Below are positions 54,797-62,868 of a stretch of DNA of 64,000 nt, piece after piece. Numbering within the stretch: the stretch's first letter is position 1; the number at the start of each line of letters is the position of its first letter. The stretch is from Ignavibacteriales bacterium (GTDB taxonomy: Bacteria > Bacteroidota > Ignavibacteria > Ignavibacteriales > Ignavibacteriaceae): positions 1 through 64,000 of the forward strand of contig JADJMD010000016.1 in NCBI GenBank assembly GCA_016709765.1. The letters are read 5' to 3'. A program made the translations under genes and the position numbers. A model generated the notes under the pieces. It did not search any database, was not told the origin of the DNA, and saw nothing but the letters and a program-made list of their open reading frames with translations.

Positions 54797-56131
54797 ATGT
54801 CAAAATTTACAGATACATTCAGAAATATTTTTAAGATTCACGAACTTAGACAGCGTATTTTATATACGTTAGCTCTTTTGTTTATTGTTCGATTAGGATC
54901 ACATTTAACAATACCCGGTGTTGATGCGGTATTACTATCAGAAAGCATGAAAAATGCATCATCAGATAATCTATTTGGATTATATGATCTTTTTGTTGGT
55001 GGTGCTTTTTCAAATGCAGCAATTTTTGCACTTGGTATTATGCCTTACATTTCAGCTTCAATTATTCTTCAGTTGATGGGTGCTGTTGTCCCTTACTTCC
55101 AAAAGTTACAGCAAGAAGGTGAAGAAGGAAGAAAAAAAATTACTCAGTTAACCAGATATGGAACTGTGCTTATTTCTGCTATGCAAGCTTGGGGTGTTAC
55201 TGTTAAATTGCTTAATACTCAGTTTCAAGGCTTATCAATTGTTCCACAACCGGTGCAAGGTATTGGTTGGGTTTTGTCAACAATCATTATTCTTACCTCA
55301 GGAACAATGTTTATGATGTGGATGGGTGAGCAGATAACAGATAAAGGAATTGGCAATGGTATTTCCCTTATCATTTTTATAGGAATTGTTGCGAGATTCC
55401 CACACTCAATTTTTGATGAGATTAGATTGATTTCTGCAGGCAGCAGATCAATTATTATTGAGATAATTATTTTTGCATTTATGTTTTTTATTATTGCTGG
55501 TGTTGTTTTGGTTACACAGGGAACAAGAAAGATTCCTGTTCAATATGCAAAAAGAGTTGTTGGAAGAAAAGTTTACGGCGGCGTTACGCAGTATATTCCA
55601 TTAAGGGTTAATACTGCAGGAGTAATGCCTATTATATTTGCACAATCAATTATGTTTATACCTACAACGGTATTGTCTTTCTTCCCAGATAATGATTTTT
55701 TACAGATGGTTGCAGGTTGGTTTCAATATCATTCGCCAATATACTCTACAGTTTATGCGTTAATGATAATTTTCTTTACTTACTTCTATACAGCAATTGC
55801 TTTTAATCCAAAAGACGTTGCAGATAACATGAAGAAGCAAGGTGGATTTATTCCAGGGATTAGACCAGGAAAACAAACATCAGAATTTATTGATAATATT
55901 TTAACAAAGATTACTTTACCAGGTTCAATATTTTTAGCGATTGTTGCGATTCTTCCAGCATTTGTGTCTGCTTGGGGTGTTTCAGGAAGCTTTGCACAAT
56001 TTTTTGGCGGTACAAGTTTGCTAATTATTGTTGGAGTTGCACTTGATACCTTGCAGCAAATTGAATCACACTTGTTGATGAGACATTATGATGGTTTTAT
56101 GAAAGCTGGTAAAATAAAAGGTAGAAGATAA
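54797..56131 (+). CDS. secY: preprotein translocase subunit SecY
   Basis: A 444-residue SecY with ten expected TM helices. Marks are LFIVRLGSHLTIPGVD (TM1), ALGIMPYISASIILQL (TM2), GIGNGISLIIF and TRKIPVQYAKR with GGVTQYIPLRVNTAGVMPIIFA. It forms the protein-conducting channel with SecE. The ribosome site is weak, so it is probably coupled to rplO. adk, common after secY, is absent here. Confidence 0.97.
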   Translation: MSKFTDTFRNIFKIHELRQRILYTLALLFIVRLGSHLTIPGVDAVLLSESMKNASSDNLFGLYDLFVGGAFSNAAIFALGIMPYISASIILQLMGAVVPYFQKLQQEGEEGRKKITQLTRYGTVLISAMQAWGVTVKLLNTQFQGLSIVPQPVQGIGWVLSTIIILTSGTMFMMWMGEQITDKGIGNGISLIIFIGIVARFPHSIFDEIRLISAGSRSIIIEIIIFAFMFFIIAGVVLVTQGTRKIPVQYAKRVVGRKVYGGVTQYIPLRVNTAGVMPIIFAQSIMFIPTTVLSFFPDNDFLQMVAGWFQYHSPIYSTVYALMIIFFTYFYTAIAFNPKDVADNMKKQGGFIPGIRPGKQTSEFIDNILTKITLPGSIFLAIVAILPAFVSAWGVSGSFAQFFGGTSLLIIVGVALDTLQQIESHLLMRHYDGFMKAGKIKGRR

Positions 56132-56138
56132 TTTTTTT

Positions 56139-56900
56139 GTGATTTTAATAAAATCTAAAAAAGAAATTGATTATATAAGAGAAAGTTGTAGAATAGTCGC
56201 TGAAACACTTCAACTTCTCAAATCAAATGTTAGAGTGGGGATTACAACTTTAGAACTTGATAAAATGGCTGAAGATTATATCAGAAGCAATAATGCAAAA
56301 CCAGCATTTAAAGGTTATTCGCAAGGTGGTGCCCCGGGTTTTCCCGGTTCAATTTGTTCTTCGGTTGATGATGAAGTAGTTCATGGAATTCCAAGTGCAA
56401 GAGTATTAAAGGAAGGTGAAATCATTTCAATAGATATTGGAGTTCTTAAAGATGGATATTTTGGAGATGCAGCATTATCAGTTGAGATTGGAAATATCTC
56501 TGATGAAAAACAAAAATTAATGGATGTTACTGAACGTTCTTTACAAATTGGGATTGAGCAAGCAATTGCTGGAAATAAAGTTCACGATATTTCTAATGCT
56601 ATACAAGTTTACGTTGAAGCAAATGGGTTTTCGATAGTTAGAGATCTTTGCGGGCATGGAGTTGGAAAATTTTTACACGAGGAACCTTCCATTCCAAACT
56701 TTGGCAGAAAAGGAACCGGACCAAAGTTAAAAAATGGGATGACACTTGCAATTGAACCGATGGTAAATGCTGGGAAATATGATGTTGCTACAGCAAAAGA
56801 TGGATGGACAATTATCACTGCTGACGGCTCGACTTCAGCACATTTTGAACATACAATTTTGATAAATAATAATTTGCCGGAAATATTAACAATTTGTTAA
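56139..56900 (+). CDS. map: type I methionine aminopeptidase
   Basis: A 253-residue MetAP with a GTG start. The five metal ligands lie in SIDIGVLKDGYFGDAA (two Asp), GHGVGKFLHEEP (His), LAIEPMVNAG (Glu) and HFEHTILI (Glu). It removes the initiator Met from new proteins. The start is 7 bp after secY, and its TAA is directly followed by the infA ATG. Confidence 0.96.
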   Translation: MILIKSKKEIDYIRESCRIVAETLQLLKSNVRVGITTLELDKMAEDYIRSNNAKPAFKGYSQGGAPGFPGSICSSVDDEVVHGIPSARVLKEGEIISIDIGVLKDGYFGDAALSVEIGNISDEKQKLMDVTERSLQIGIEQAIAGNKVHDISNAIQVYVEANGFSIVRDLCGHGVGKFLHEEPSIPNFGRKGTGPKLKNGMTLAIEPMVNAGKYDVATAKDGWTIITADGSTSAHFEHTILINNNLPEILTIC

Positions 56901-57119
56901 ATGGCTAAACAAGGTCCGATTAAAATAGATGGTATCATTACCGAAACTTTACCTAATGCAACATTTAGAGTAAAGCTTGATAACGGACATGAAATACATG
57001 CTCATATATCCGGAAAAATGAGAATGCACTTTATAAAAATTTTAGTAGGAGATAAAGTTTCAATTGAACTTTCTCCTTATGATCTGACTAAAGGCAGAAT
57101 TACTTACAGGTATAAATAG
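56901..57119 (+). CDS. infA: translation initiation factor IF-1
   Basis: A 72-residue S1-fold protein: KQGPIKIDGIITETLPNATFRVKLDNGHEIHAHISGKMR and SPYDLTKGRITYRYK. It occupies the A site during initiation. It has zero spacing from map. Confidence 0.98.
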   Translation: MAKQGPIKIDGIITETLPNATFRVKLDNGHEIHAHISGKMRMHFIKILVGDKVSIELSPYDLTKGRITYRYK

Positions 57120-57130
57120 GAAAAATTAAA

Positions 57131-57244
57131 ATGAAAGTTAGAGCATCTGTTAAGAAGATTTGCGATAAATGTAAAGTTATTAAACGCAAGGGTGTTGTAA
57201 GAGTAATTTGCAAAAACCCAAAACACAAACAACGTCAAGGTTAA
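57131..57244 (+). CDS. rpmJ: 50S ribosomal protein L36 (zinc form)
   Basis: A 37-residue protein found by eye: MKVRASVKKICDKCKVIKRK, ending CKNPKHKQRQG. The zinc set CxxC...C...H is complete, so it is the C+ form. It follows infA by 11 bp in the usual infA-rpmJ-rpsM order. Confidence 0.97.
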   Translation: MKVRASVKKICDKCKVIKRKGVVRVICKNPKHKQRQG

Positions 57245-57262
57245 AAACAAAGGAGTATATCA

Positions 57263-57646
57263 TTGGCTCGTATAGCTGGAGTTGATTTACCAAAAAATAA
57301 AAAAGTGTTGTACGGCTTACAATATATCTATGGTATAGGTGAGCATACTGCCGCAACAATTTTAGAAAAGGCTAAAGTTAGTCCCGTAAAAAAAGTTTCC
57401 GATCTTACTGAAGAAGAGGTTGCTGAAATTAGATCGGTGATAACTGCTGAATATAGAGTTGAAGGAGCCTTGCGTTCTGAAGTTCAACAGAATATTAAGC
57501 GATTAATGGATATTGGTTCTTATCGTGGTGTAAGACATCGTAAGAGTTTACCTGCAAGAGGACAAAGAACCAGAACTAATTCCAGGACTAGAAAAGGTAA
57601 GAGAAGAACGGTTGCCGGTAAGAAAAAAGCACCATCTAAGAAATAA
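57263..57646 (+). CDS. rpsM: 30S ribosomal protein S13
   Basis: A 127-residue S13 with a TTG start after AAAGGAG. ARIAGVDLPKNKKVLYGLQYIYGIG opens it; YRGVRHRKSLPARGQRTRTNSRTRKG closes the core, with a basic tail. It contacts tRNA and L5 across the subunit bridge. Confidence 0.98.
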   Translation: MARIAGVDLPKNKKVLYGLQYIYGIGEHTAATILEKAKVSPVKKVSDLTEEEVAEIRSVITAEYRVEGALRSEVQQNIKRLMDIGSYRGVRHRKSLPARGQRTRTNSRTRKGKRRTVAGKKKAPSKK

Positions 57647-57672
57647 CATTTGACAATACGGAGATTTGAGAA

Positions 57673-58059
57673 TTGGCTAAAACTGTAAAAAAAGTTAAGA
57701 AAAAAACACACGTTGATTCCAACGGTGTAGCACATATTAAAGCAACTTTTAATAACGTTCTTGTTACAATAACAGATATTTATGGGAATACAGTTTCCTG
57801 GTCATCTGCTGGTAAGAACGGATTTAAAGGATCAAGAAAAAATACACCATTTGCTGCACAGGTTTCTGCAGAAGCAGCTGCCAAAGAAGCGTATGATTTG
57901 GGAATGAGAAAGATTGAAGTATTTGTAAAAGGACCCGGTTCCGGTAGGGAAGCGGCAATAAGAGCATTACACACTGCTGGTTTAACCATATCTTCAATAA
58001 AAGATGTTACGCCAATTCCTCATAACGGATGCAGACCACCTAAGAAAAGAAGAGTTTAA
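57673..58059 (+). CDS. rpsK: 30S ribosomal protein S11
   Basis: A 128-residue S11 with a TTG start after GGAGA. Marks are AHIKATFNNVLVTITDIYGN, GFKGSRKNTPFAAQ and DVTPIPHNGCRPPKKRRV. It shapes the platform near the E site. Confidence 0.98.
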   Translation: MAKTVKKVKKKTHVDSNGVAHIKATFNNVLVTITDIYGNTVSWSSAGKNGFKGSRKNTPFAAQVSAEAAAKEAYDLGMRKIEVFVKGPGSGREAAIRALHTAGLTISSIKDVTPIPHNGCRPPKKRRV

Positions 58060-58077
58060 TTTATGGAGATTCACTAA

Positions 58078-58704
58078 ATGGCAAGATACACTGATTCAGT
58101 TTGTAAATTATGTAGAAGAGAAAGACAAAAGCTTTTCCTTAAAGGACAGAAATGTTATACGGAAAAATGTCCGATCGAACAAAGAAACTATCCTCCAGGA
58201 CAACACGGATTATCAAGAAGATCTAAAGTTTCTGAATACGGAGTACAGTTAAGAGAAAAACAAAAAATTAAAAGATCATATGGTTTACTAGAAACTCAGT
58301 TTAGAAATTATTTTGAAAAAGCTACCAGCCAAAAAGGTAGAACTGGTGAAAACCTAATCAAACTTCTTGAAAGACGGTTGGACAACGTTGTTTTTAGACT
58401 TGGATTCGCATCATCCAGAAAACAAGCAAGACAACTTATAACACATAGACATATAATTGTTAATAGTACTCTTGTAGATATCCCTGCATATTTACTAAAA
58501 GCAGGTGATGTTATTCAAATAAAAGATAAGAGCAAGAAATTAGATGCAATTCATAATTCACTAAAAAGAGTAAAAGATAACACATACGGTTGGCTTACTG
58601 TTGATAAAGCAACACTTTCCGGTACCTTTGTTCAAATTCCGGAAAGAGCTGATGTTCCATTGAATGCTAATGAACAATTAGTAGTTGAGCTTTACTCGAA
58701 ATAA
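58078..58704 (+). CDS. rpsD: 30S ribosomal protein S4 (zinc form)
   Basis: A 208-residue S4. The N-terminal zinc site is CKLCRRERQKLFLKGQKC followed by YTEKC (four Cys, C+ form); then PPGQHG. The S4 RNA-binding domain has ERRLDNVVFRLGFASSRKQARQLITHRHI. It nucleates 30S assembly. GGAG precedes the ATG. Confidence 0.98.
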   Translation: MARYTDSVCKLCRRERQKLFLKGQKCYTEKCPIEQRNYPPGQHGLSRRSKVSEYGVQLREKQKIKRSYGLLETQFRNYFEKATSQKGRTGENLIKLLERRLDNVVFRLGFASSRKQARQLITHRHIIVNSTLVDIPAYLLKAGDVIQIKDKSKKLDAIHNSLKRVKDNTYGWLTVDKATLSGTFVQIPERADVPLNANEQLVVELYSK

Positions 58705-58736
58705 AATTTTTAATTAGAATAAGATAGAGGATAATA

Positions 58737-59732
58737 ATGAGTGTATCATCTTTAAAGATGCCAGAAGCTGTTGTTCTTGATGAAGCCAATTACACAAACT
58801 CGTTTGGAAGATTTACACTGCAGCCGCTGGAAAGAGGTTTTGGTGTTACCTTAGGTAACTCACTACGCAGAGTACTTTTATCATCGTTGCAAGGTGCTGC
58901 TATAACTTCTGTTAAGTTTAGCGGTGTGCTGCATGAGTTTACTACGATTGAAGGAGTTGTTGAGGATGTTTCAGAGATTATATTAAATCTCAAACAAGTA
59001 AGAATGAAATTTCTTTCTAAGAAACCAAATAAAATTGATATTTCATTAGCCGGACCAGGTGAATGGACTGCAGGTGATATTCAAAAAGCAAGTAATGAAG
59101 TTGAAATATTAAACCCTGAATTACATATTGCAACGCTTAATAAAAGCGCTAAATTGGATATTGAAATTAGAGTTGGTAAAGGCGTTGGTTACGTACCTGC
59201 TCAAGAGAATATTGTAGCCGATCAAACAATTGGTGTAATACCGATTGATTCGATTTTTACTCCAATTAAACTTGTTAAGTATGAAGTTGAAAATGTTAGA
59301 ATTGGTGATAAGAATGATTTTGAAAAATTAACATTTGAAATTACCACTGACGGCTCAATTACACCTGATGATGCACTTACACAAGCAGCAAAAGTTTTAA
59401 GAGAGCATGTTCAATTGTTCATCAACTTTGATATTGAACAAGAGGAAGAACAAAATGTTAGTCAAAAAGACAGCGAATCTGAGAGAATCAAAAAAATATT
59501 ATTAACTCCGGTTGATGATCTTGAATTAAGCGTAAGATCGCACAATTGTCTTAAAGCTGCAAACATTAAAAATCTTGCAGAGTTAGTTAGAAAAGATGAG
59601 CAGGAAATGCTCAAGTTTAGAAATTTCGGAAGAAAGTCCTTAGCAGAGTTAATGGAAATAGTTGAAACTCTTGGTCTTGATTTTGGAATGGACGTAGATA
59701 AATATATTAAAGAAGATTCTGAATCACATTAA
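58737..59732 (+). CDS. rpoA: DNA-directed RNA polymerase subunit alpha
   Basis: A 331-residue alpha subunit. The N-terminal dimerisation domain has GRFTLQPLERGFGVTLGNSLRRVLLSSLQGAA. The C-terminal domain (from about residue 255) has LTPVDDLELSVRSHNCLKAANIKNLAELVRK and GRKSLAELMEI, for UP-element and activator contact. It lies between rpsD and rplQ as usual. Confidence 0.98.
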   Translation: MSVSSLKMPEAVVLDEANYTNSFGRFTLQPLERGFGVTLGNSLRRVLLSSLQGAAITSVKFSGVLHEFTTIEGVVEDVSEIILNLKQVRMKFLSKKPNKIDISLAGPGEWTAGDIQKASNEVEILNPELHIATLNKSAKLDIEIRVGKGVGYVPAQENIVADQTIGVIPIDSIFTPIKLVKYEVENVRIGDKNDFEKLTFEITTDGSITPDDALTQAAKVLREHVQLFINFDIEQEEEQNVSQKDSESERIKKILLTPVDDLELSVRSHNCLKAANIKNLAELVRKDEQEMLKFRNFGRKSLAELMEIVETLGLDFGMDVDKYIKEDSESH

Positions 59733-59749
59733 TTTAGATAGGTTGCTCA

Positions 59750-60244
59750 ATGAATCACAGCGTTAAAGGAAGAAAATTAGGCAGGACAGCAAGCCATCGC
59801 GCAGCATTGCTTAACGCATTAACAACTTCCCTCTTGAAGTATAAAAGAATTAAAACTACTGAAGCGAAAGCTAAAGAAGCTAGAACCTTTGTAGAAAAAT
59901 TAATTACCAAAGCTAAAAAAAATGATTTACACGTCCGCAGACACGTATTATCATTTATAAATGATAAAGAAGTTGTTCATGAACTTTTTAGTGAAATTAT
60001 TCCTAAAATTGGAGATCGACCAGGCGGATACACTAGAGTTGTAAAACTTGGCAATCGCAATGGTGATGCAGCAGCAATGGCAATTTTAGAATTAGTTGAT
60101 TATAATGATGTTGCTAATAAAAAAGCTGAAGAGCATAAAGCTAAACGTGATTTGAAAGCCAAAGATAAAGCTGAAAAAAAAGGTAGTGATGGAATAGAAG
60201 AAGCTACTGTTGTTGAAGAAAAAACCAGCAAAAAAAGTAAGTAA
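59750..60244 (+). CDS. rplQ: 50S ribosomal protein L17 with charged C-terminal extension
   Basis: A 164-residue protein. The L17 core is GRKLGRTASHRAALLNALTTSLLKYKRIKTTEAKAKEAR to LGNRNGDAAAMAILELVDY (about residue 122). A tail of about 40 Lys/Glu-rich residues follows (AKRDLKAKDKAEKKG, then VEEKTSKKSK). It closes the array and is followed by a strong terminator. Confidence 0.97.
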   Translation: MNHSVKGRKLGRTASHRAALLNALTTSLLKYKRIKTTEAKAKEARTFVEKLITKAKKNDLHVRRHVLSFINDKEVVHELFSEIIPKIGDRPGGYTRVVKLGNRNGDAAAMAILELVDYNDVANKKAEEHKAKRDLKAKDKAEKKGSDGIEEATVVEEKTSKKSK

Positions 60245-60268
60245 AAATAAGTTAATTAAAGTATTTAA

Positions 60269-60299
60269 AGAGTAATCGGGTTTCCGGTTACTCTTTTTT
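60269..60299 (+). terminator. intrinsic terminator after rplQ
   Basis: The stem AGAGTAA(T)CGG / CCG(G)TTACTCT, loop of about four bases, then TTTTTT. It ends the ribosomal array, 4 bp before the engB ATG. Confidence 0.88.
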
Positions 60300-60302
60300 A
60301 TT

Positions 60303-60887
60303 ATGTTTGAAAATCCAAAATTTATAGCATCTGCCTATAGTGTAGCTGATTTACCTAAAGAAAGATTTCCTGAGGTAGTACTTTGTGGAAGATCAAATGT
60401 TGGTAAATCCTCTTTTATTAACTCCATCTTTAATCGAAAAAACCTCGCTAAAACTAGTTCAACCCCAGGCAAAACAAGATCCATAAATTATTATGACATT
60501 GATTCAAAATTCTATATCGTAGATTTGCCGGGTTACGGCTATGCTAAAATCAGTCAATCCGAAAGAAAAAAGTGGGGAACGCTCGTAAATGATTTTTTTT
60601 CAAGTTCAGGGTTTATACAGCTAACCATTCATTTAATCGATAGCCGACATAAACCGACAGAATTGGACATCAAATTGAATGAAATGATAAGATCATTAGA
60701 CATTCCGTATATAGTCTTACTAAATAAGTCTGATAAATTAAAGCAATCCGAATTTTCTAAAGCAAAGAAAATGGCCACCGAGTTTTTTCCGGAACTGCTC
60801 CTAAATGAAAACCTATTCTATTTTTCATCAGTAAAAGGAACTGGAAATAAAGAAATTAAAAAACTACTTACCACATTATTTTATTAA
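60303..60887 (+). CDS. engB: ribosome biogenesis GTP-binding protein EngB (YihA/YsxC)
   Basis: A 194-residue GTPase. G1 is GRSNVGKS (residues 29-36), G2 STPGKTRSINYY, G3 DLPGYGYAK, G4 NKSDK and G5 FSSVKGTG. It acts in late 50S assembly, which suits its place beside the ribosomal array. The ATG follows the rplQ terminator within 4 bp, and no clear ribosome site other than the stem's own sequence is seen. It may depend on readthrough or a promoter overlapping rplQ. Confidence 0.95.
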   Translation: MFENPKFIASAYSVADLPKERFPEVVLCGRSNVGKSSFINSIFNRKNLAKTSSTPGKTRSINYYDIDSKFYIVDLPGYGYAKISQSERKKWGTLVNDFFSSSGFIQLTIHLIDSRHKPTELDIKLNEMIRSLDIPYIVLLNKSDKLKQSEFSKAKKMATEFFPELLLNENLFYFSSVKGTGNKEIKKLLTTLFY

Positions 60888-60978
60888 ATAGTTTATATCT
60901 TTGCTGCAGAGAGTTTGTAATTTTTTTAACATACATTTATATTAACTAAGTATTAATCATCTGTAAGAACTATTTTCA

Positions 60979-62835
60979 ATGGATAAAAGACAAAAAAAAA
61001 GAATACTTATATTTTTATTAGTTCCTGTTCTTGCAATTCTGCTTTTTATTACGGATGATTTATTAATACGGGTTATAACAATTGCTGTAATTATTATCTA
61101 TGTAGCTTTCATTATCTTCTTAAGAGATTCTGTTAGGTTTGATGGCAGATATTCCATTAACGAAAAAGATGAGATTGATGATGATTATACTATTCCTCCC
61201 GTTAGCGACCACGATGAATCATTCAAAATAGTTTCTAAGACCTCTAAAGTTGAAGTAATTACTTCCGACAATTATACTCCTGATTTTAAAATAAATAAGA
61301 CTACTTTAATTCCACCAGATTTGCGAGAAAGATTTGAAGAAATAGCAAATGAATCTCTACCGCCTGAAATTGGGCATGATGGGCAATTTTCTTTTGCCTT
61401 AGAAAAAATGCTAACCGTAATTAAAGATGCATACTCAGCACACACGGCAGTATTTTTTTGGTACAATAAGAAAAAAGAAAAATTAACGATTGAAAAATTT
61501 GTTTCAGCATCACCGAATGAAATTGCTAGAAGAAAATTTGACATTGAAGATGATATTTTAAGTAAGATAGTACAAAAAGGTGAGCCTGAATTATTAAGTG
61601 ATATTTCTCCCGCAGCAGAATCTGATGTTATCAGATACTATGATAAAGCACAGGGGATAAGAAGTTTTGTTGGAGTTCCTTTGTTTTATGAAGGATCACT
61701 TATTGCTATAATTGCTGTTGATTCTAAAGTCGGTGATCAATTTGGAATAGAAACTATCTATTCTCTAGGAAGATTTGTTAGAGTTATAACAATGATCATC
61801 CAGATTTTTGAAGAAAAGCATTCTGATTCTGTTTCTCAGCAAAGATTAAAAGGTTTACTTAACCTAATTGGACCAGAAACTAATTTTGATACTGAAGACG
61901 GAGTTCTTTCTTCAATGCAAAATGCTTTAAGCGATTTAATCGAATGGGATGCTTTTGTTTTTGTTTACTTCAAACCCGTTGAACAAAAGTTTGAAGCGTT
62001 AAGAGTTACTAATAAAACTTCGCTAAAGTACATTGGACAAGGATTACAAATTGATCTTTCTGGAACACTGGTTGGTAAAGCAATAATGTCCGGTATTCCT
62101 GTAAAGATAGATGATACTGCATCAGATAGTTATAAGAGATATTCAAAATCTGAAGATCTAACTTTTGATGGTTCTTTTATGGCAATTCCATTGATGTATG
62201 GAAGTCAGAATTTTGGTGTTCTTTGTTTTGAAAGCCTGAAAAAAAACATTTATACAAATTCTGATGTTAAGTTTCTTAACAATTCGGTTAATATTATTTC
62301 CTACATTATTTACTCACACTCATCTCAAACCCTAATTAAAAGTTTAATTGCTCTCGATCTTGAAACTAGAGCACTTAATTTAGAGACTTTTAAAGAAAGA
62401 CTAAGCTCCGATCTTTACAAAGCCAATACACTAAATGTCCCAGGCGCATTGGCACTAATAAAGATAGATGAATTTCTTGAACAAGAATCTTTGTTTGATG
62501 GCGATCCATTGCCAAAGGTTTTAAAAGTTGTTGCAGAATCAATCGCTAAAGAAATGACTCCATTAACCATTTTTGGCAGAGTAGATGAAAAAATATTTGC
62601 CGTTTATTTCTTTAACACTGATGCAAAAAATGTTTTTATCTGGGCAGAAAAACTGCGAGTGAAAATTGCTCGCAAACCAATTGCAATTGTTTCTAAACAA
62701 AATACTTACACCATTTCTATTGGTGTGGCTTCAACTCACGGAAAACTTGATACCGATGAAGTTTTTAGCAATGCGGAATTGGCACTACAAAAGGCTGTTG
62801 AAAAAGGCGGAAACGCCGTTAGAAATATTAACTAA
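60979..62835 (+). CDS. membrane GAF-GAF protein with degenerate GGDEF domain
   Basis: A 618-residue protein. Two TM helices (about 8-26 and 28-46) open it. An acidic linker leads to GAF 1 (about 130-265) and GAF 2 (about 290-440). The last 170 residues keep the GGDEF fold: GR...FAV, TISIGVAS and the terminal ALQKAVEKGGNAV. The signature itself is gone: residues 535-540 read VDEKIF where YGGDEF is expected. It is therefore probably not a diguanylate cyclase but a sensor or c-di-GMP/nucleotide-binding scaffold. Its partners are unknown; engB lies upstream and deoB downstream. Confidence 0.8.
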   Translation: MDKRQKKRILIFLLVPVLAILLFITDDLLIRVITIAVIIIYVAFIIFLRDSVRFDGRYSINEKDEIDDDYTIPPVSDHDESFKIVSKTSKVEVITSDNYTPDFKINKTTLIPPDLRERFEEIANESLPPEIGHDGQFSFALEKMLTVIKDAYSAHTAVFFWYNKKKEKLTIEKFVSASPNEIARRKFDIEDDILSKIVQKGEPELLSDISPAAESDVIRYYDKAQGIRSFVGVPLFYEGSLIAIIAVDSKVGDQFGIETIYSLGRFVRVITMIIQIFEEKHSDSVSQQRLKGLLNLIGPETNFDTEDGVLSSMQNALSDLIEWDAFVFVYFKPVEQKFEALRVTNKTSLKYIGQGLQIDLSGTLVGKAIMSGIPVKIDDTASDSYKRYSKSEDLTFDGSFMAIPLMYGSQNFGVLCFESLKKNIYTNSDVKFLNNSVNIISYIIYSHSSQTLIKSLIALDLETRALNLETFKERLSSDLYKANTLNVPGALALIKIDEFLEQESLFDGDPLPKVLKVVAESIAKEMTPLTIFGRVDEKIFAVYFFNTDAKNVFIWAEKLRVKIARKPIAIVSKQNTYTISIGVASTHGKLDTDEVFSNAELALQKAVEKGGNAVRNIN

Positions 62836-62868
62836 TCTTTTCTATCTCTTCTATTGTGTTAAATCATT

